From Verrucomicrobiia bacterium (GTDB lineage: Bacteria; Verrucomicrobiota; Verrucomicrobiia; Limisphaerales; Palsa-1400), in contig JAICXV010000010.1 of assembly GCA_025934545.1 (NCBI GenBank), positions 1-11,842 of the forward strand: a stretch of 11,842 bases of DNA. Reading direction: 5' to 3'. Every line of letters begins with the position of its first letter. Positions within the stretch are counted from its first letter, which is position 1. Below are positions 1 to 5,842 of the stretch, piece after piece. The notes beneath the pieces were generated by a model. The model was not told where the DNA came from and made no database searches. It was given only the letters and a program-made list of their open reading frames with translations. A program made the translations under genes and the position numbers.

Positions 1-312
1 CAAAACCGCCAGCCAATGCTCCCAGAACAGAACGAGCAGATATCCGATAATTGCAATGAAACTAAAAAGCATCAGTGAGCGTCGTTGGCCCAGGCGATCG
101 GTCAGCACGCCACCCGGATAAGCGTAAAGTGCGCCGAGCAATGTTTGCAGTGCATCAAACCCGCCAATGATGAGGATGCTGGCGCCGAGGAATTGCAGAT
201 ATTTTGGAACGAAGTTCAGCCACAAACGTTCGCCCGTGCCGGCCAGCACGAGTGCGCCGAGGAGCAACACAATGTTGCGTTTTAACGACAGGAACGTTGC
301 GATGCTGCGCAT
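1..312 (-). CDS. MFS transporter, N-terminal part (runs off left edge)
   Basis: The minus strand is open from an ATG at 312 to the window edge, giving 104 residues with no stop. The protein is very hydrophobic, with a first membrane segment near residues 13-26, a second near 44-64 and a third near 79-97. Between the second and third lies GGVLTDRLGQRR (residues 67-78), which fits motif A of the major facilitator superfamily (G-x-x-x-D-R-x-G-R-R) in the cytoplasmic loop after helix 2. An in-frame TGA lies just upstream, and a TTG at 318 is a possible but weaker start. No clear Shine-Dalgarno site is visible. Family knowledge says these are inner-membrane secondary transporters; the substrate cannot be told from this fragment. 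It is divergent from the cobalamin adenosyltransferase gene, with a 92-bp gap. Family call firm, function open. Confidence 0.8.
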   Translation of the reverse strand, partial: MRSIATFLSLKRNIVLLLGALVLAGTGERLWLNFVPKYLQFLGASILIIGGFDALQTLLGALYAYPGGVLTDRLGQRRSLMLFSFIAIIGYLLVLFWEHWLAVL

Positions 313-344
313 ACGCAATCATTGGCTCTGCTCACGCCGATTTC

Positions 345-363
345 AACACAGAGACATTGTGTT
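345..363. repeat. Short palindrome between divergent genes, possible operator
   Basis: AACACA (345-350) and TGTGTT (358-363) form a perfect 6-bp inverted repeat with a 7-bp spacer in the gap between the MFS and adenosyltransferase genes. Its left part, AACACAGAGACA, resembles the arm of the larger repeat at 4726-4811. It could be a small operator or a fragment of that repeat family; the sequence does not decide. Confidence 0.25.
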
Positions 364-404
364 TAATTATCGCATCGGCAATGCAACCGGCCTAGTTTTG
401 CCAC

Positions 405-962
405 GTGAGCATTGTTACCAGAACCGGCGACAAAGGTGATACCGGGCTTATGTACAACCGGCGCGTTTCCAAATGCGATCCTCGCGTGCAGGCTTATGGT
501 GATGTCGATGAGCTCACGGCCAATCTCGGAATGGCGCGAGCCTTCGCAACGAGCCCCTACGTCACCGAAAAGCTTTTCTCGATCCAAAAGGATTTAATTG
601 TGTTGATGGGCGAGCTCGCCACAAAAACCGAAGACCTTGAACGATACAAAAAGGATGGCTTTTCGGTCGTGAGTTCGACGATGACGGCGAAGCTCGATGT
701 TCTCGCCAAGGAAATTGAAGGGCGCGATTTGAAAATTCGCGATTGGGTCATTCCCGGCAACAATCCCGTTTCGGCAGCGTTGGACGTTGCGCGCACCGTT
801 TGTCGTCGCGCCGAACGTCAGGCGTGCAATTTGCACGAGAACCAACTACTGCAAAATCCGGAAATGATCGTCTACCTTAATCGTTTGTCCGACGTGCTCT
901 GGCTGCTGGCACGGTCGGTGGAAGCCGAAGCAAAACAGTCCGGTCAACAAACCGTTATTTAA
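405..962 (+). CDS. ATP:cob(I)alamin adenosyltransferase, PduO type
   Basis: The 185-aa product matches the PduO-type corrinoid adenosyltransferase family, which moves the 5'-deoxyadenosyl group of ATP to cob(I)alamin to make coenzyme B12 in the cytoplasm. The N-terminal ATP-binding motif TRTGDKGDTGL is at residues 5-15, YGDVDELTANLG at 31-42, PGNNPVSAALDVART at 117-131, followed by CRRAER (133-138) and YLNRLSDVLWLLAR (157-170), all typical of the five-helix-bundle trimer. Length is normal for the family. The start is GTG at 405, which puts the conserved TRTGDKG motif at the expected distance from the N-terminus; no strong ribosome site is seen. The stop overlaps the end of the convergent queA by 8 bp. 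No other cobalamin gene is in the window, so whether it serves synthesis or salvage is unknown. Confidence 0.93.
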   Translation: MSIVTRTGDKGDTGLMYNRRVSKCDPRVQAYGDVDELTANLGMARAFATSPYVTEKLFSIQKDLIVLMGELATKTEDLERYKKDGFSVVSSTMTAKLDVLAKEIEGRDLKIRDWVIPGNNPVSAALDVARTVCRRAERQACNLHENQLLQNPEMIVYLNRLSDVLWLLARSVEAEAKQSGQQTVI

Positions 963-2013
963 TAAACATCGCGTCACCGTAACTGAAAAATCGGTAACGC
1001 TCACGAATCGCTTCCTGGTACGTTTTTAAAATCATTTCGCGTCCGCGCATTTCGTTTGGCGCGGCAAAAGCGCTCACCAACATCAGCAACGTAGAGCAGG
1101 GGAGATGGAAGTTTGTCACCAGCGCGTCGACGACTTTGAAGTCGAACGGAGGATAAATAAAAATGCGAGTTCTGCCGGCACCTGCAACAACGTTGCCGTC
1201 ATTTGCTTGCGCAACACTTTCGAGCACGCGAAGCGACGTCGTGCCCACGGCGATAACGCGGTTGGCATTATTGATTGTTTCCGCAGTTTCCGCCGCAATG
1301 TTGAATCGCTCTTCGTGCATGCGATGCTCTTCCAGTCGATCCGCTTTCACGGGTGCGAACGTCCCGAGCCCGACATGCAGCGTGACGAAACAAACTTTCA
1401 CACCACGCCCGCGAATTTTTTCCAACAACTCGTTCGTGAAATGCAAACCAGCCGTGGGCGCGGCGACCGAACCAGCGTCATGCGCATAAACGGTTTGGTA
1501 TCGCTCTCGGTCTTCGGCTTGTGGTTCGGCGCGTTCGATATACGGCGGCACAGGAACTTCGCCAAGGCGATCAAGCTGATCCAAAATATTTCCGCTCATT
1601 TCGAAACGGATCCGGCGATGCCCTTCCTCGTTCACCGCTTCGACCTCGGCTTCGATCGCGGTCGGTTGCTTTTGCAGATCGAGCAGTTGGATTCTGGTAC
1701 CAATCCGCGCGCGTTTGCCCGGTTTCATCATCGCCCACCACTGGTTCGGCGCAACCTCCTCAAAAAGCAGCAGTTCAAAGTGTCCGCCGGTTTTCGGATT
1801 TACCGCACGAAGTCGTGCAGGAATAACGCGGGAATCATTCAGCACCAACACATCGCCCGCGTTCAAATACTCGAGCAAATCCGGAAATTGCCTGTGCGCG
1901 ATCTTGCCGGTTTGCCGATCCAGCACACAAATCCGCGATTGATCGCGAGCCGCCGCTGGCTTCTGCGCGATGAGTCCTGGCGGCAAATCAAAGTTAAAAT
2001 CGGCGGTGCGCAC
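955..2013 (-). CDS. queA: S-adenosylmethionine:tRNA ribosyltransferase-isomerase QueA
   Basis: QueA moves and isomerises the ribosyl part of S-adenosylmethionine onto 7-aminomethyl-7-deazaguanine in tRNA to form epoxyqueuosine, the penultimate step of queuosine synthesis. The 352-aa product has the full family pattern: MRTADFNFDLPPGLIAQ at the N-terminus, GDVLVLNDSRVIPARL (53-68), GEVPVPPYIER (151-161), YQTVYAHDAGSVAAPTAGLH (172-191), TLHVGLGTFAPV (211-222), VGTTSLRVLES (256-266) and VTNFHLPCSTLLMLVSAFA (299-317). Length is typical. The start is GTG at 2013; an ATG at 2020 is out of frame. Its 3' end overlaps the adenosyltransferase gene tail-to-tail. No Shine-Dalgarno site stands out, and no other queuosine gene is nearby. 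Confidence 0.97.
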   Translation of the reverse strand: MRTADFNFDLPPGLIAQKPAAARDQSRICVLDRQTGKIAHRQFPDLLEYLNAGDVLVLNDSRVIPARLRAVNPKTGGHFELLLFEEVAPNQWWAMMKPGKRARIGTRIQLLDLQKQPTAIEAEVEAVNEEGHRRIRFEMSGNILDQLDRLGEVPVPPYIERAEPQAEDRERYQTVYAHDAGSVAAPTAGLHFTNELLEKIRGRGVKVCFVTLHVGLGTFAPVKADRLEEHRMHEERFNIAAETAETINNANRVIAVGTTSLRVLESVAQANDGNVVAGAGRTRIFIYPPFDFKVVDALVTNFHLPCSTLLMLVSAFAAPNEMRGREMILKTYQEAIRERYRFFSYGDAMFIK

Positions 2014-2018
2014 GGCTC

Positions 2019-2071
2019 ATAGTTGATAGAAAAGGCTCCCAACCATCAACTATCATCCGTCAGCCATCAAC
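2019..2071. repeat. ATCAAC-type repeats and 9-bp inverted repeat
   Basis: In the gap between divergent queA and the TPR-protein gene, ATAGTTGAT (2019-2027) and ATCAACTAT (2045-2053) form a perfect 9-bp inverted repeat with a 17-nt loop, and CCATCAAC occurs again at 2064-2071 (first copy 2043-2050). The left arm starts 5 bp upstream of the queA start. It could be an operator, a leader hairpin of queA mRNA, or intergenic repeat debris. Confidence 0.5.
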
Positions 2072-2141
2072 GGTTTAGGAGGGTGTGCGTCGAAAAACTC
2101 TTTGTGTTTTTGCTAAATATTGTTTCATTTACAGACAGCGC

Positions 2142-3062
2142 ATGCTCGAGAAGCTCAAACTATATCTATATCCGGTCCTGGTATTCCTAGTGATCTGGTT
2201 CGGCTGGGGCTTCTACAGCAACTACAAAAAGGTCCACAGAGAGCAGGCGGCCGCAGTTTCTGAGGAAACAACACCGGCTCCTGTTGCACCGCCCGACACC
2301 AACCTTCCGTCAACCAACAGTATCGCCACCACGACTAATGCCGATACAGCAACCAATGTGACGGCGGCGGCCGCGGATGCCAATCAGCCGGCGCCGCCAA
2401 CAAAAGCCGCGGTCAAGCCGCAGAAAGCTACTACAGAACACAGCAGCGGCGGCTCAACGATGGGTTATCTCTTCGCATTCGTTCTCGCGGTAATTTTGCT
2501 GGGCGTGTTGATCGCCTACGATGTCACGCAATACGTCGGTAATCAGGCAGTCGAATTTTTGTTCAACGATGAAGGCGAAGGTCAGCGCGATCCTGAGTAT
2601 GAACACGCCGAACAAGTGTGGGCAAATGGCAGTCATCTCGAGGCAATTCAGTTGATGCGGGATTATTTAAAACGCAATCCGCGTGAGCAGTACGTCGCGT
2701 TGCGCATCGCCGAAATTTATGAGAAGGATTTAAAAAATCCGCTGGCGGCGGCGCTCGAGTACGAAGAAATTTTAAAACAAAAATTGCCGCCCGAACATTG
2801 GGGTAAAGCTGCTATCCATCTGTGTAACGTCTACACGCGTTTGGGGCAGCAAGACAAAACGCAAGCTTTGCTTGAGCGCATCATTACAGAATATCCAGAC
2901 TCTTCGGCTGCCAAAAAAGCGCGCAGCAAATTAGGTTTAGAAGAAGAGGCAGGAGTGGCTGCTCCCTCTGAAGGCGAGACCAAGACGGAGCCAATTCCTG
3001 CTGCAGAAGTTCCTGCCGATCCCAAATCAAATCTTCCGCCGGGATTCCGTCCAAAGAAATAA
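2142..3062 (+). CDS. Membrane-anchored TPR-like protein of unknown function
   Basis: I do not recognise a named family. From ATG 2142 the product has 306 residues. A hydrophobic segment spans residues 8-24 (YLYPVLVFLVIWFGWGF), followed by a Thr/Ala/Pro-rich linker (about 30-106), a second membrane segment (108-127), and a soluble region with helix pairs resembling tetratricopeptide repeats (about 153-266: HAEQVWANGSHLEAIQLMRD, ALEYEEIL, then NVYTRLGQQDKTQALLERI). The tail is rich in Pro and Glu and ends LPPGFRPKK. This suggests a two-span inner-membrane protein with a periplasmic linker and a cytoplasmic TPR scaffold; the topology is inferred. A GTG at 2085 would add 19 residues, and AGGAGG at 2077-2082 lies only 2 nt before it. 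I prefer 2142 because the extension (Cys- and aromatic-rich) does not look coding and the ATG starts just before the membrane helix. Confidence 0.72.
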   Translation: MLEKLKLYLYPVLVFLVIWFGWGFYSNYKKVHREQAAAVSEETTPAPVAPPDTNLPSTNSIATTTNADTATNVTAAAADANQPAPPTKAAVKPQKATTEHSSGGSTMGYLFAFVLAVILLGVLIAYDVTQYVGNQAVEFLFNDEGEGQRDPEYEHAEQVWANGSHLEAIQLMRDYLKRNPREQYVALRIAEIYEKDLKNPLAAALEYEEILKQKLPPEHWGKAAIHLCNVYTRLGQQDKTQALLERIITEYPDSSAAKKARSKLGLEEEAGVAAPSEGETKTEPIPAAEVPADPKSNLPPGFRPKK

Positions 3063-3087
3063 AACCTCAACCTATAGGCTTGGGCAG

Positions 3088-3116
3088 TGTTCGCACCCCA
3101 TCATAAGGTGTGAACA
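3088..3116 (+). terminator. Hairpin after the TPR-protein gene, possible weak terminator
   Basis: TGTTCGCACC (3088-3097) and GGTGTGAACA (3107-3116) can pair over 10 positions, one of them a G-U wobble in RNA, around a 9-nt loop. It lies 26 nt after the stop at 3062. There is no U-run directly after the stem, so it is not a classical intrinsic terminator, and its right arm overlaps a DnaA-box-like 9-mer. Confidence 0.3.
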
Positions 3117-3186
3117 AGTTGTGAATAAGTTTTCCACGAAAAATTGTCAAAATGACAGTTGACAGTTTCTGGCCTTTCGTGGATAA
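3109..3186. promoter_or_regulatory. Cluster of four DnaA-box-like 9-mers upstream of mraZ
   Basis: Against the DnaA consensus TTWTNCACA, four 9-mers stand out: TTGTTCACA (minus strand, 3109-3117, one mismatch), TTATTCACA (minus, 3120-3128, full match), TTTTCCACG (plus, 3130-3138, last base differs) and TTATCCACG (minus, 3178-3186, last base differs). The first two start 11 bp apart, about one helical turn. The last overlaps the proposed -10 element of the mraZ promoter. The last two also form a perfect 9-bp inverted repeat, TCCACGAAA (3133-3141) with TTTCGTGGA (3175-3183). DnaA binding here is an inference from motif matching only. Confidence 0.45.
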
Positions 3187-3187
3187 A
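3159..3187 (+). promoter_or_regulatory. Sigma-70-type promoter of the mraZ/dcw operon
   Basis: A perfect -35 hexamer TTGACA (3159-3164) is followed by a 17-bp spacer and GATAAA (3182-3187), which matches TATAAT at four of six positions. Transcription would start near 3194, leaving a leader of about 47 nt before the mraZ ATG. TGACAGT occurs twice in tandem (3153-3166), the second copy including the -35 box. This is the most convincing promoter in the window. Confidence 0.65.
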
Positions 3188-3224
3188 AGTGGCGCGATTA
3201 GGGGGGGAGTGGGTCGAAAAGGGG
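3170..3224 (+). promoter_or_regulatory. MraZ operator: six NGG pentamers at 10-bp steps
   Basis: Pentamers start at exactly 3170, 3180, 3190, 3200, 3210 and 3220: TGGCC, TGGAT, TGGCG, AGGGG, TGGGT and AGGGG, each followed by 5 bp of unrelated sequence. Known MraZ operators (E. coli) are TGGGN direct repeats separated by 5-bp spacers, so spacing and core fit, with the number of repeats doubled and some degenerate. The array covers the promoter spacer, the -10 box and the early leader, as expected for a repressor of its own operon. Binding by the adjacent mraZ product is inferred. Confidence 0.65.
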
Positions 3225-3240
3225 AACTCGACCTGATGTT

Positions 3241-3705
3241 ATGCCAGATGAGAAGAAAAATGAGATTTGCGTATACAATTCGCGTTTTCGCCACGGGGTG
3301 GACGAAAAGCGACGTGTGCAGATCCCTTCTAAATGGCGCCCGTCGCAGCCCGGCGTGGAATTCACCCTCATTGTCTGGCCAAGACACAAAGCGGGGGTTT
3401 GCTTGAGAGTTCTTCCGCCACAGGAAATGACGAAGTTGATGGCGGAACTCGATGCGATGTCAGCCGACAAGCGCGGCTCGCTCAAACGCCAGATCGGCAG
3501 CCAATCGGCGCAAGTAGCTTTAGACAGCGCGGGCCGCATCACGATTCCGCAAGAATTGGCGGACGCAGCGGACATCAAGGCGGACGAAGAGGTGGTCATG
3601 GTCGGCCTGCTCGACAAATTTGAGATTTGGAATCCCAAGACGCACGAGGCCGTCAAGGCGGCGGACGAGGTTCTGTCGGCCCAGGCCTTTGAACTCATGG
3701 AGTAA
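3241..3705 (+). CDS. mraZ: Transcriptional regulator MraZ
   Basis: MraZ is a DNA-binding protein of the AbrB/SpoVT superfamily fold that forms rings and represses the dcw operon it heads. The 154-aa product carries the two tandem half-domains: DEKRRVQIPSKWR (residues 21-33) in the first and DSAGRITIPQEL (95-106) in the second, so both DxxxR motifs are intact (D21/R25 and D95/R99). The segment EEVVMVGLLDKFEIWNP (116-132) is the typical second-domain signature. Length is normal. The start is ATG at 3241; no good Shine-Dalgarno site precedes it. It is the first gene after the promoter and the 10-bp-spaced operator, and its stop lies 2 nt before the next ATG. Confidence 0.96.
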   Translation: MPDEKKNEICVYNSRFRHGVDEKRRVQIPSKWRPSQPGVEFTLIVWPRHKAGVCLRVLPPQEMTKLMAELDAMSADKRGSLKRQIGSQSAQVALDSAGRITIPQELADAADIKADEEVVMVGLLDKFEIWNPKTHEAVKAADEVLSAQAFELME

Positions 3706-3707
3706 CT

Positions 3708-4709
3708 ATGCAGTTTTTGAGATTGTTTTCAATCAGTAATGCAGTCGGTGTAAAGCGGAACCAGAACGGATACAACCTGGCGACGACGGGGATGTTGCCC
3801 AACTTCGGCAAACCTGCGGCGAAAGCTGGCGCGACGACCCGCGCAGACCGCCGCCCGCTGCCACAATTACTTTCTCCGGTTTCGACGGTTTTGGATTCGG
3901 TGTTCGGCATTCTTAAGAAAGTTGCGGCCGCGGCCAAGCGTGTGTTGTTGAAACCGGAGCAGCCTTTTGCGGAGCCAGAACAAAAAAAGAGTTATCAAGT
4001 CTTTCGGCGGTTGACAGCACACGACGAGGTGAGACACGTCGCCCCTCCGGCCACAAACCGGAGCGCGCCAACCGCCGATGCTTTTACGGACAATCAAGAG
4101 CTTGGCAAACAAATCAAGCCGACGCTTTGGCAGAAACTGTCAAAGGGCTGGAGGCGGGAATTGCCGTACTCCGGCGAACCAGCCTCCAGTCACTCATCGA
4201 CCGCGCTGCCAATTGATGTTCCGGAAGCGGAAGCGCCCGCACGCGATGTCAACGTATTCGCAGCCACTTGCCCCGGGCGTCCGGAGAAGAATTTAATCGC
4301 AGACGGTTTTGAAAAGCGGATGGCCGAAAAGAAAACCGCTGCGCCTGTTGTTGCCAAAGTTGCGCCGGCGGCGGTTCATTCTGCGGCCAAGGCGGAAGTG
4401 AAACAAAGCCTTCCTTCCAGGCTGCGTGAAATGTTTGGGCGCAAACGCAAAGTGGCGCAACCAGCGGTCCAAGGCGAATTCGCTTTGGATAATGTGCGCC
4501 CGATTCGCAACGATTTATCAGACGCCGACCTGGAGGTGGTGTCGGCGGTCGCTAAAGGGGGAACGGGGAATACACACACAGCGACTGCCGAAAAGGCGCA
4601 TTCGACGGCACTCAGTCGTCGTGCTCCAAAGAAAACAGACAGTGCGATTAGTTCCGCAGCGGATGTTCCGCAAGCGGAGCCGACGCCGGAACTAATCGCG
4701 CGTGTCTAA
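3708..4709 (+). CDS. Unrecognised basic low-complexity protein between mraZ and rsmH
   Basis: I do not recognise this 333-aa product. It begins 2 nt after the mraZ stop, so the two are probably translated together. The sequence is rich in Ala, Lys, Arg, Pro, Thr and Ser and looks mostly disordered, with three possible short amphipathic basic helices: about residues 52-82 (PQLLSPVSTVLDSVFGILKK, then VAAAAKRVLL), 138-150 (PTLWQKLSKGWRR) and 235-248 (LPSRLREMFGRKRK). The most conserved-looking part is VRPIRNDLSDADLEVV at 263-278. There is no signal peptide, strong membrane segment or enzyme motif. The first helix could dock on the membrane, which would suit a division-linked adaptor, but that is speculation. 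The reading frame is long and uninterrupted, which argues that it is a real gene; no homologous function can be given. Confidence 0.75.
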   Translation: MQFLRLFSISNAVGVKRNQNGYNLATTGMLPNFGKPAAKAGATTRADRRPLPQLLSPVSTVLDSVFGILKKVAAAAKRVLLKPEQPFAEPEQKKSYQVFRRLTAHDEVRHVAPPATNRSAPTADAFTDNQELGKQIKPTLWQKLSKGWRRELPYSGEPASSHSSTALPIDVPEAEAPARDVNVFAATCPGRPEKNLIADGFEKRMAEKKTAAPVVAKVAPAAVHSAAKAEVKQSLPSRLREMFGRKRKVAQPAVQGEFALDNVRPIRNDLSDADLEVVSAVAKGGTGNTHTATAEKAHSTALSRRAPKKTDSAISSAADVPQAEPTPELIARV

Positions 4710-4725
4710 AATTTGAAATTTTAAT

Positions 4726-4811
4726 GAACCACAGAGACACAGAGTCCCAGAGCGCGGCCAAGAAAAAAGCCACGTATTACGCTCTCTGCAAGCTCTGTGT
4801 CTCTGTGGTTC
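4726..4811. repeat. Long inverted repeat of CACAGAG type, dispersed-repeat candidate
   Basis: The arm GAACCACAGAGACACAGAG (4726-4744) and its exact reverse complement (4793-4811) form a perfect 19-bp inverted repeat around 48 nt. Inside, AGAGCG (4749-4754) and CGCTCT (4780-4785) extend the pairing. It fills most of the gap between the unknown gene and rsmH and starts shortly after an A+T palindrome (AAAATTT, G, AAATTTT at 4708-4722). No target duplication or transposase is seen. From memory, CACAGAG-type palindromes recur in many environmental bacterial genomes, so a mobile or MITE-like origin is likely but unproven. In RNA it would give a long stem before rsmH. Confidence 0.8.
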
Positions 4812-4852
4812 GCAGCGAAAAACCGATAACGAACAACTGACGAACATGCCAA

Positions 4853-5773
4853 GTGCCCGAACTATTTCACAAACCAGTGCTGTTAAAGGAGGTGCTGGAA
4901 GTGATGGCGGTCCACCCCACCGGCCGTTACGGAGACGGAACGGTCGGTGGGGCTGGGCACGCCAGAGCGATACTGGAAGCAAGCTCGCCGACTGGATGGT
5001 TGTATGGATGCGATCGCGATGGCGTCGCGCTACAGGCGGCGATTCACAAGTTGTCGTCGTTTGCGGGTAGGTTCGAGCTGCGCCAGGGCAATTACGCGGA
5101 TTTGGCGGATTGGATCGAGCCCGGAAGTCTCGATGGCCTGTTGCTCGACCTGGGAATCAGTTCTTTGCAATTGGGCGAAGCCGCGCGCGGTTTCAGCCTG
5201 GTTGAGGAAGGACCGTTGGATATGCGGATGGATCCAACGCGAGGCATGACCGCCGCCGATTTGGTGAACACGGCGAGTGCCGAAGAGTTAGCGAGAATTT
5301 TTTGGCAGTACGGAGGTGAAGAGAAATCGCGCAGGATTGCGAAAGCAATCGAACACGATCGGCCCTTCCAAACAACACGGCAGCTTGCGCAGTTGATTGA
5401 AAGAATTTGTCCGCGCGGCGGACGCAAGACGCATCCGGCGACGCAGGTTTTCCAGGCGCTGCGTATCGCGGTGAACGATGAGATTGGCTCTTTGAAACGC
5501 GGGTTGGCGGGCGCAGTGAAAGTTTTACGGCCCGGCGGCAGATTGGCGGTCATTACTTTCCATTCGTCGGAGGACCGGGTGGTGAAGGAATTCGGCCGCC
5601 AACTGTCGCGGGGTTATGAAATTGAAGGCGACGTGGACGTGCCTGAGTTGAGAAAGCCCGTGCCGCCGCAGTTGAAGATTTTGACGCGGAAAGCGATCAA
5701 GCCGACGGAAGCTGAGATGCGCGACAATCCGCGAAGCAGAAGTGCGCAGTTAAGGGCATTTGAGAAAGTGTAG
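4853..5773 (+). CDS. rsmH: 16S rRNA (cytosine-1402-N4)-methyltransferase RsmH (MraW)
   Basis: RsmH uses S-adenosylmethionine to N4-methylate C1402 in the decoding centre of 16S rRNA, and its gene is a standard dcw member. The 306-aa product has HKPVLLKEVLE at residues 6-16, the SAM-binding loop GDGTVGGAGHA (27-37; the usual DGTxGxGGH core, with small variations), LLDLGISSLQL (97-107), GPLDMRMDP (120-128), HPATQVFQALRIAVNDEIGS (194-213), ITFHSSEDRVVK (234-245) and NPRSRSAQLRAFE (292-304). It is complete and of typical length. The start is GTG at 4853; the ATG at 4846 is out of frame. It stands 143 bp after the preceding gene, the gap holding the 19-bp inverted repeat, so read-through or a separate promoter must serve it; I see no convincing promoter there. 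Confidence 0.97.
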   Translation: MPELFHKPVLLKEVLEVMAVHPTGRYGDGTVGGAGHARAILEASSPTGWLYGCDRDGVALQAAIHKLSSFAGRFELRQGNYADLADWIEPGSLDGLLLDLGISSLQLGEAARGFSLVEEGPLDMRMDPTRGMTAADLVNTASAEELARIFWQYGGEEKSRRIAKAIEHDRPFQTTRQLAQLIERICPRGGRKTHPATQVFQALRIAVNDEIGSLKRGLAGAVKVLRPGGRLAVITFHSSEDRVVKEFGRQLSRGYEIEGDVDVPELRKPVPPQLKILTRKAIKPTEAEMRDNPRSRSAQLRAFEKV

Positions 5774-5774
5774 C

Positions 5775-5814
5775 GCAGGTTGGCAACCTGCTGTATCGCC
5801 GAGTGTCACTCGGC
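5775..5814. repeat. Twin perfect hairpins in the rsmH-ftsL gap
   Basis: Two palindromes stand side by side: GCAGGTTG (5775-5782) with CAACCTGC (5784-5791), and GCCGAGTG (5798-5805) with CACTCGGC (5807-5814), each 8 bp with a single central base and separated by 6 bp. They begin 1 nt after the rsmH stop. No T-run follows, so they look more like an intergenic palindromic (REP/BIME-like) unit than a terminator, though a role in mRNA end protection is possible. Confidence 0.75.
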
Positions 5815-5842
5815 ACTACGAAAGAATTTAAGCAGTTCGACA

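Noticed and set aside
1105..2022. Long plus-strand frame of 305 codons opposite queA
   Set aside because: It is the antisense shadow of queA, which has full family signatures; the shadow protein is rich in Arg/His/Phe and resembles nothing.
3060..3240. Replication origin
   Set aside because: DnaA-box-like sites are present, but there is no dnaA, dnaN or clear A+T-rich unwinding element here, so only a regulatory role is proposed.
4846..5070. ATG frame starting 7 bp before rsmH
   Set aside because: Out of frame with rsmH; its protein is a frame-shifted shadow. The GTG at 4853 matches the conserved N-terminus.
5780..5842. Upstream start giving the FtsL-like protein 21 more residues
   Set aside because: The extension is encoded by the twin-hairpin repeat and is Cys-rich and unlike FtsL N-termini; ATG 5843 gives the expected basic start.
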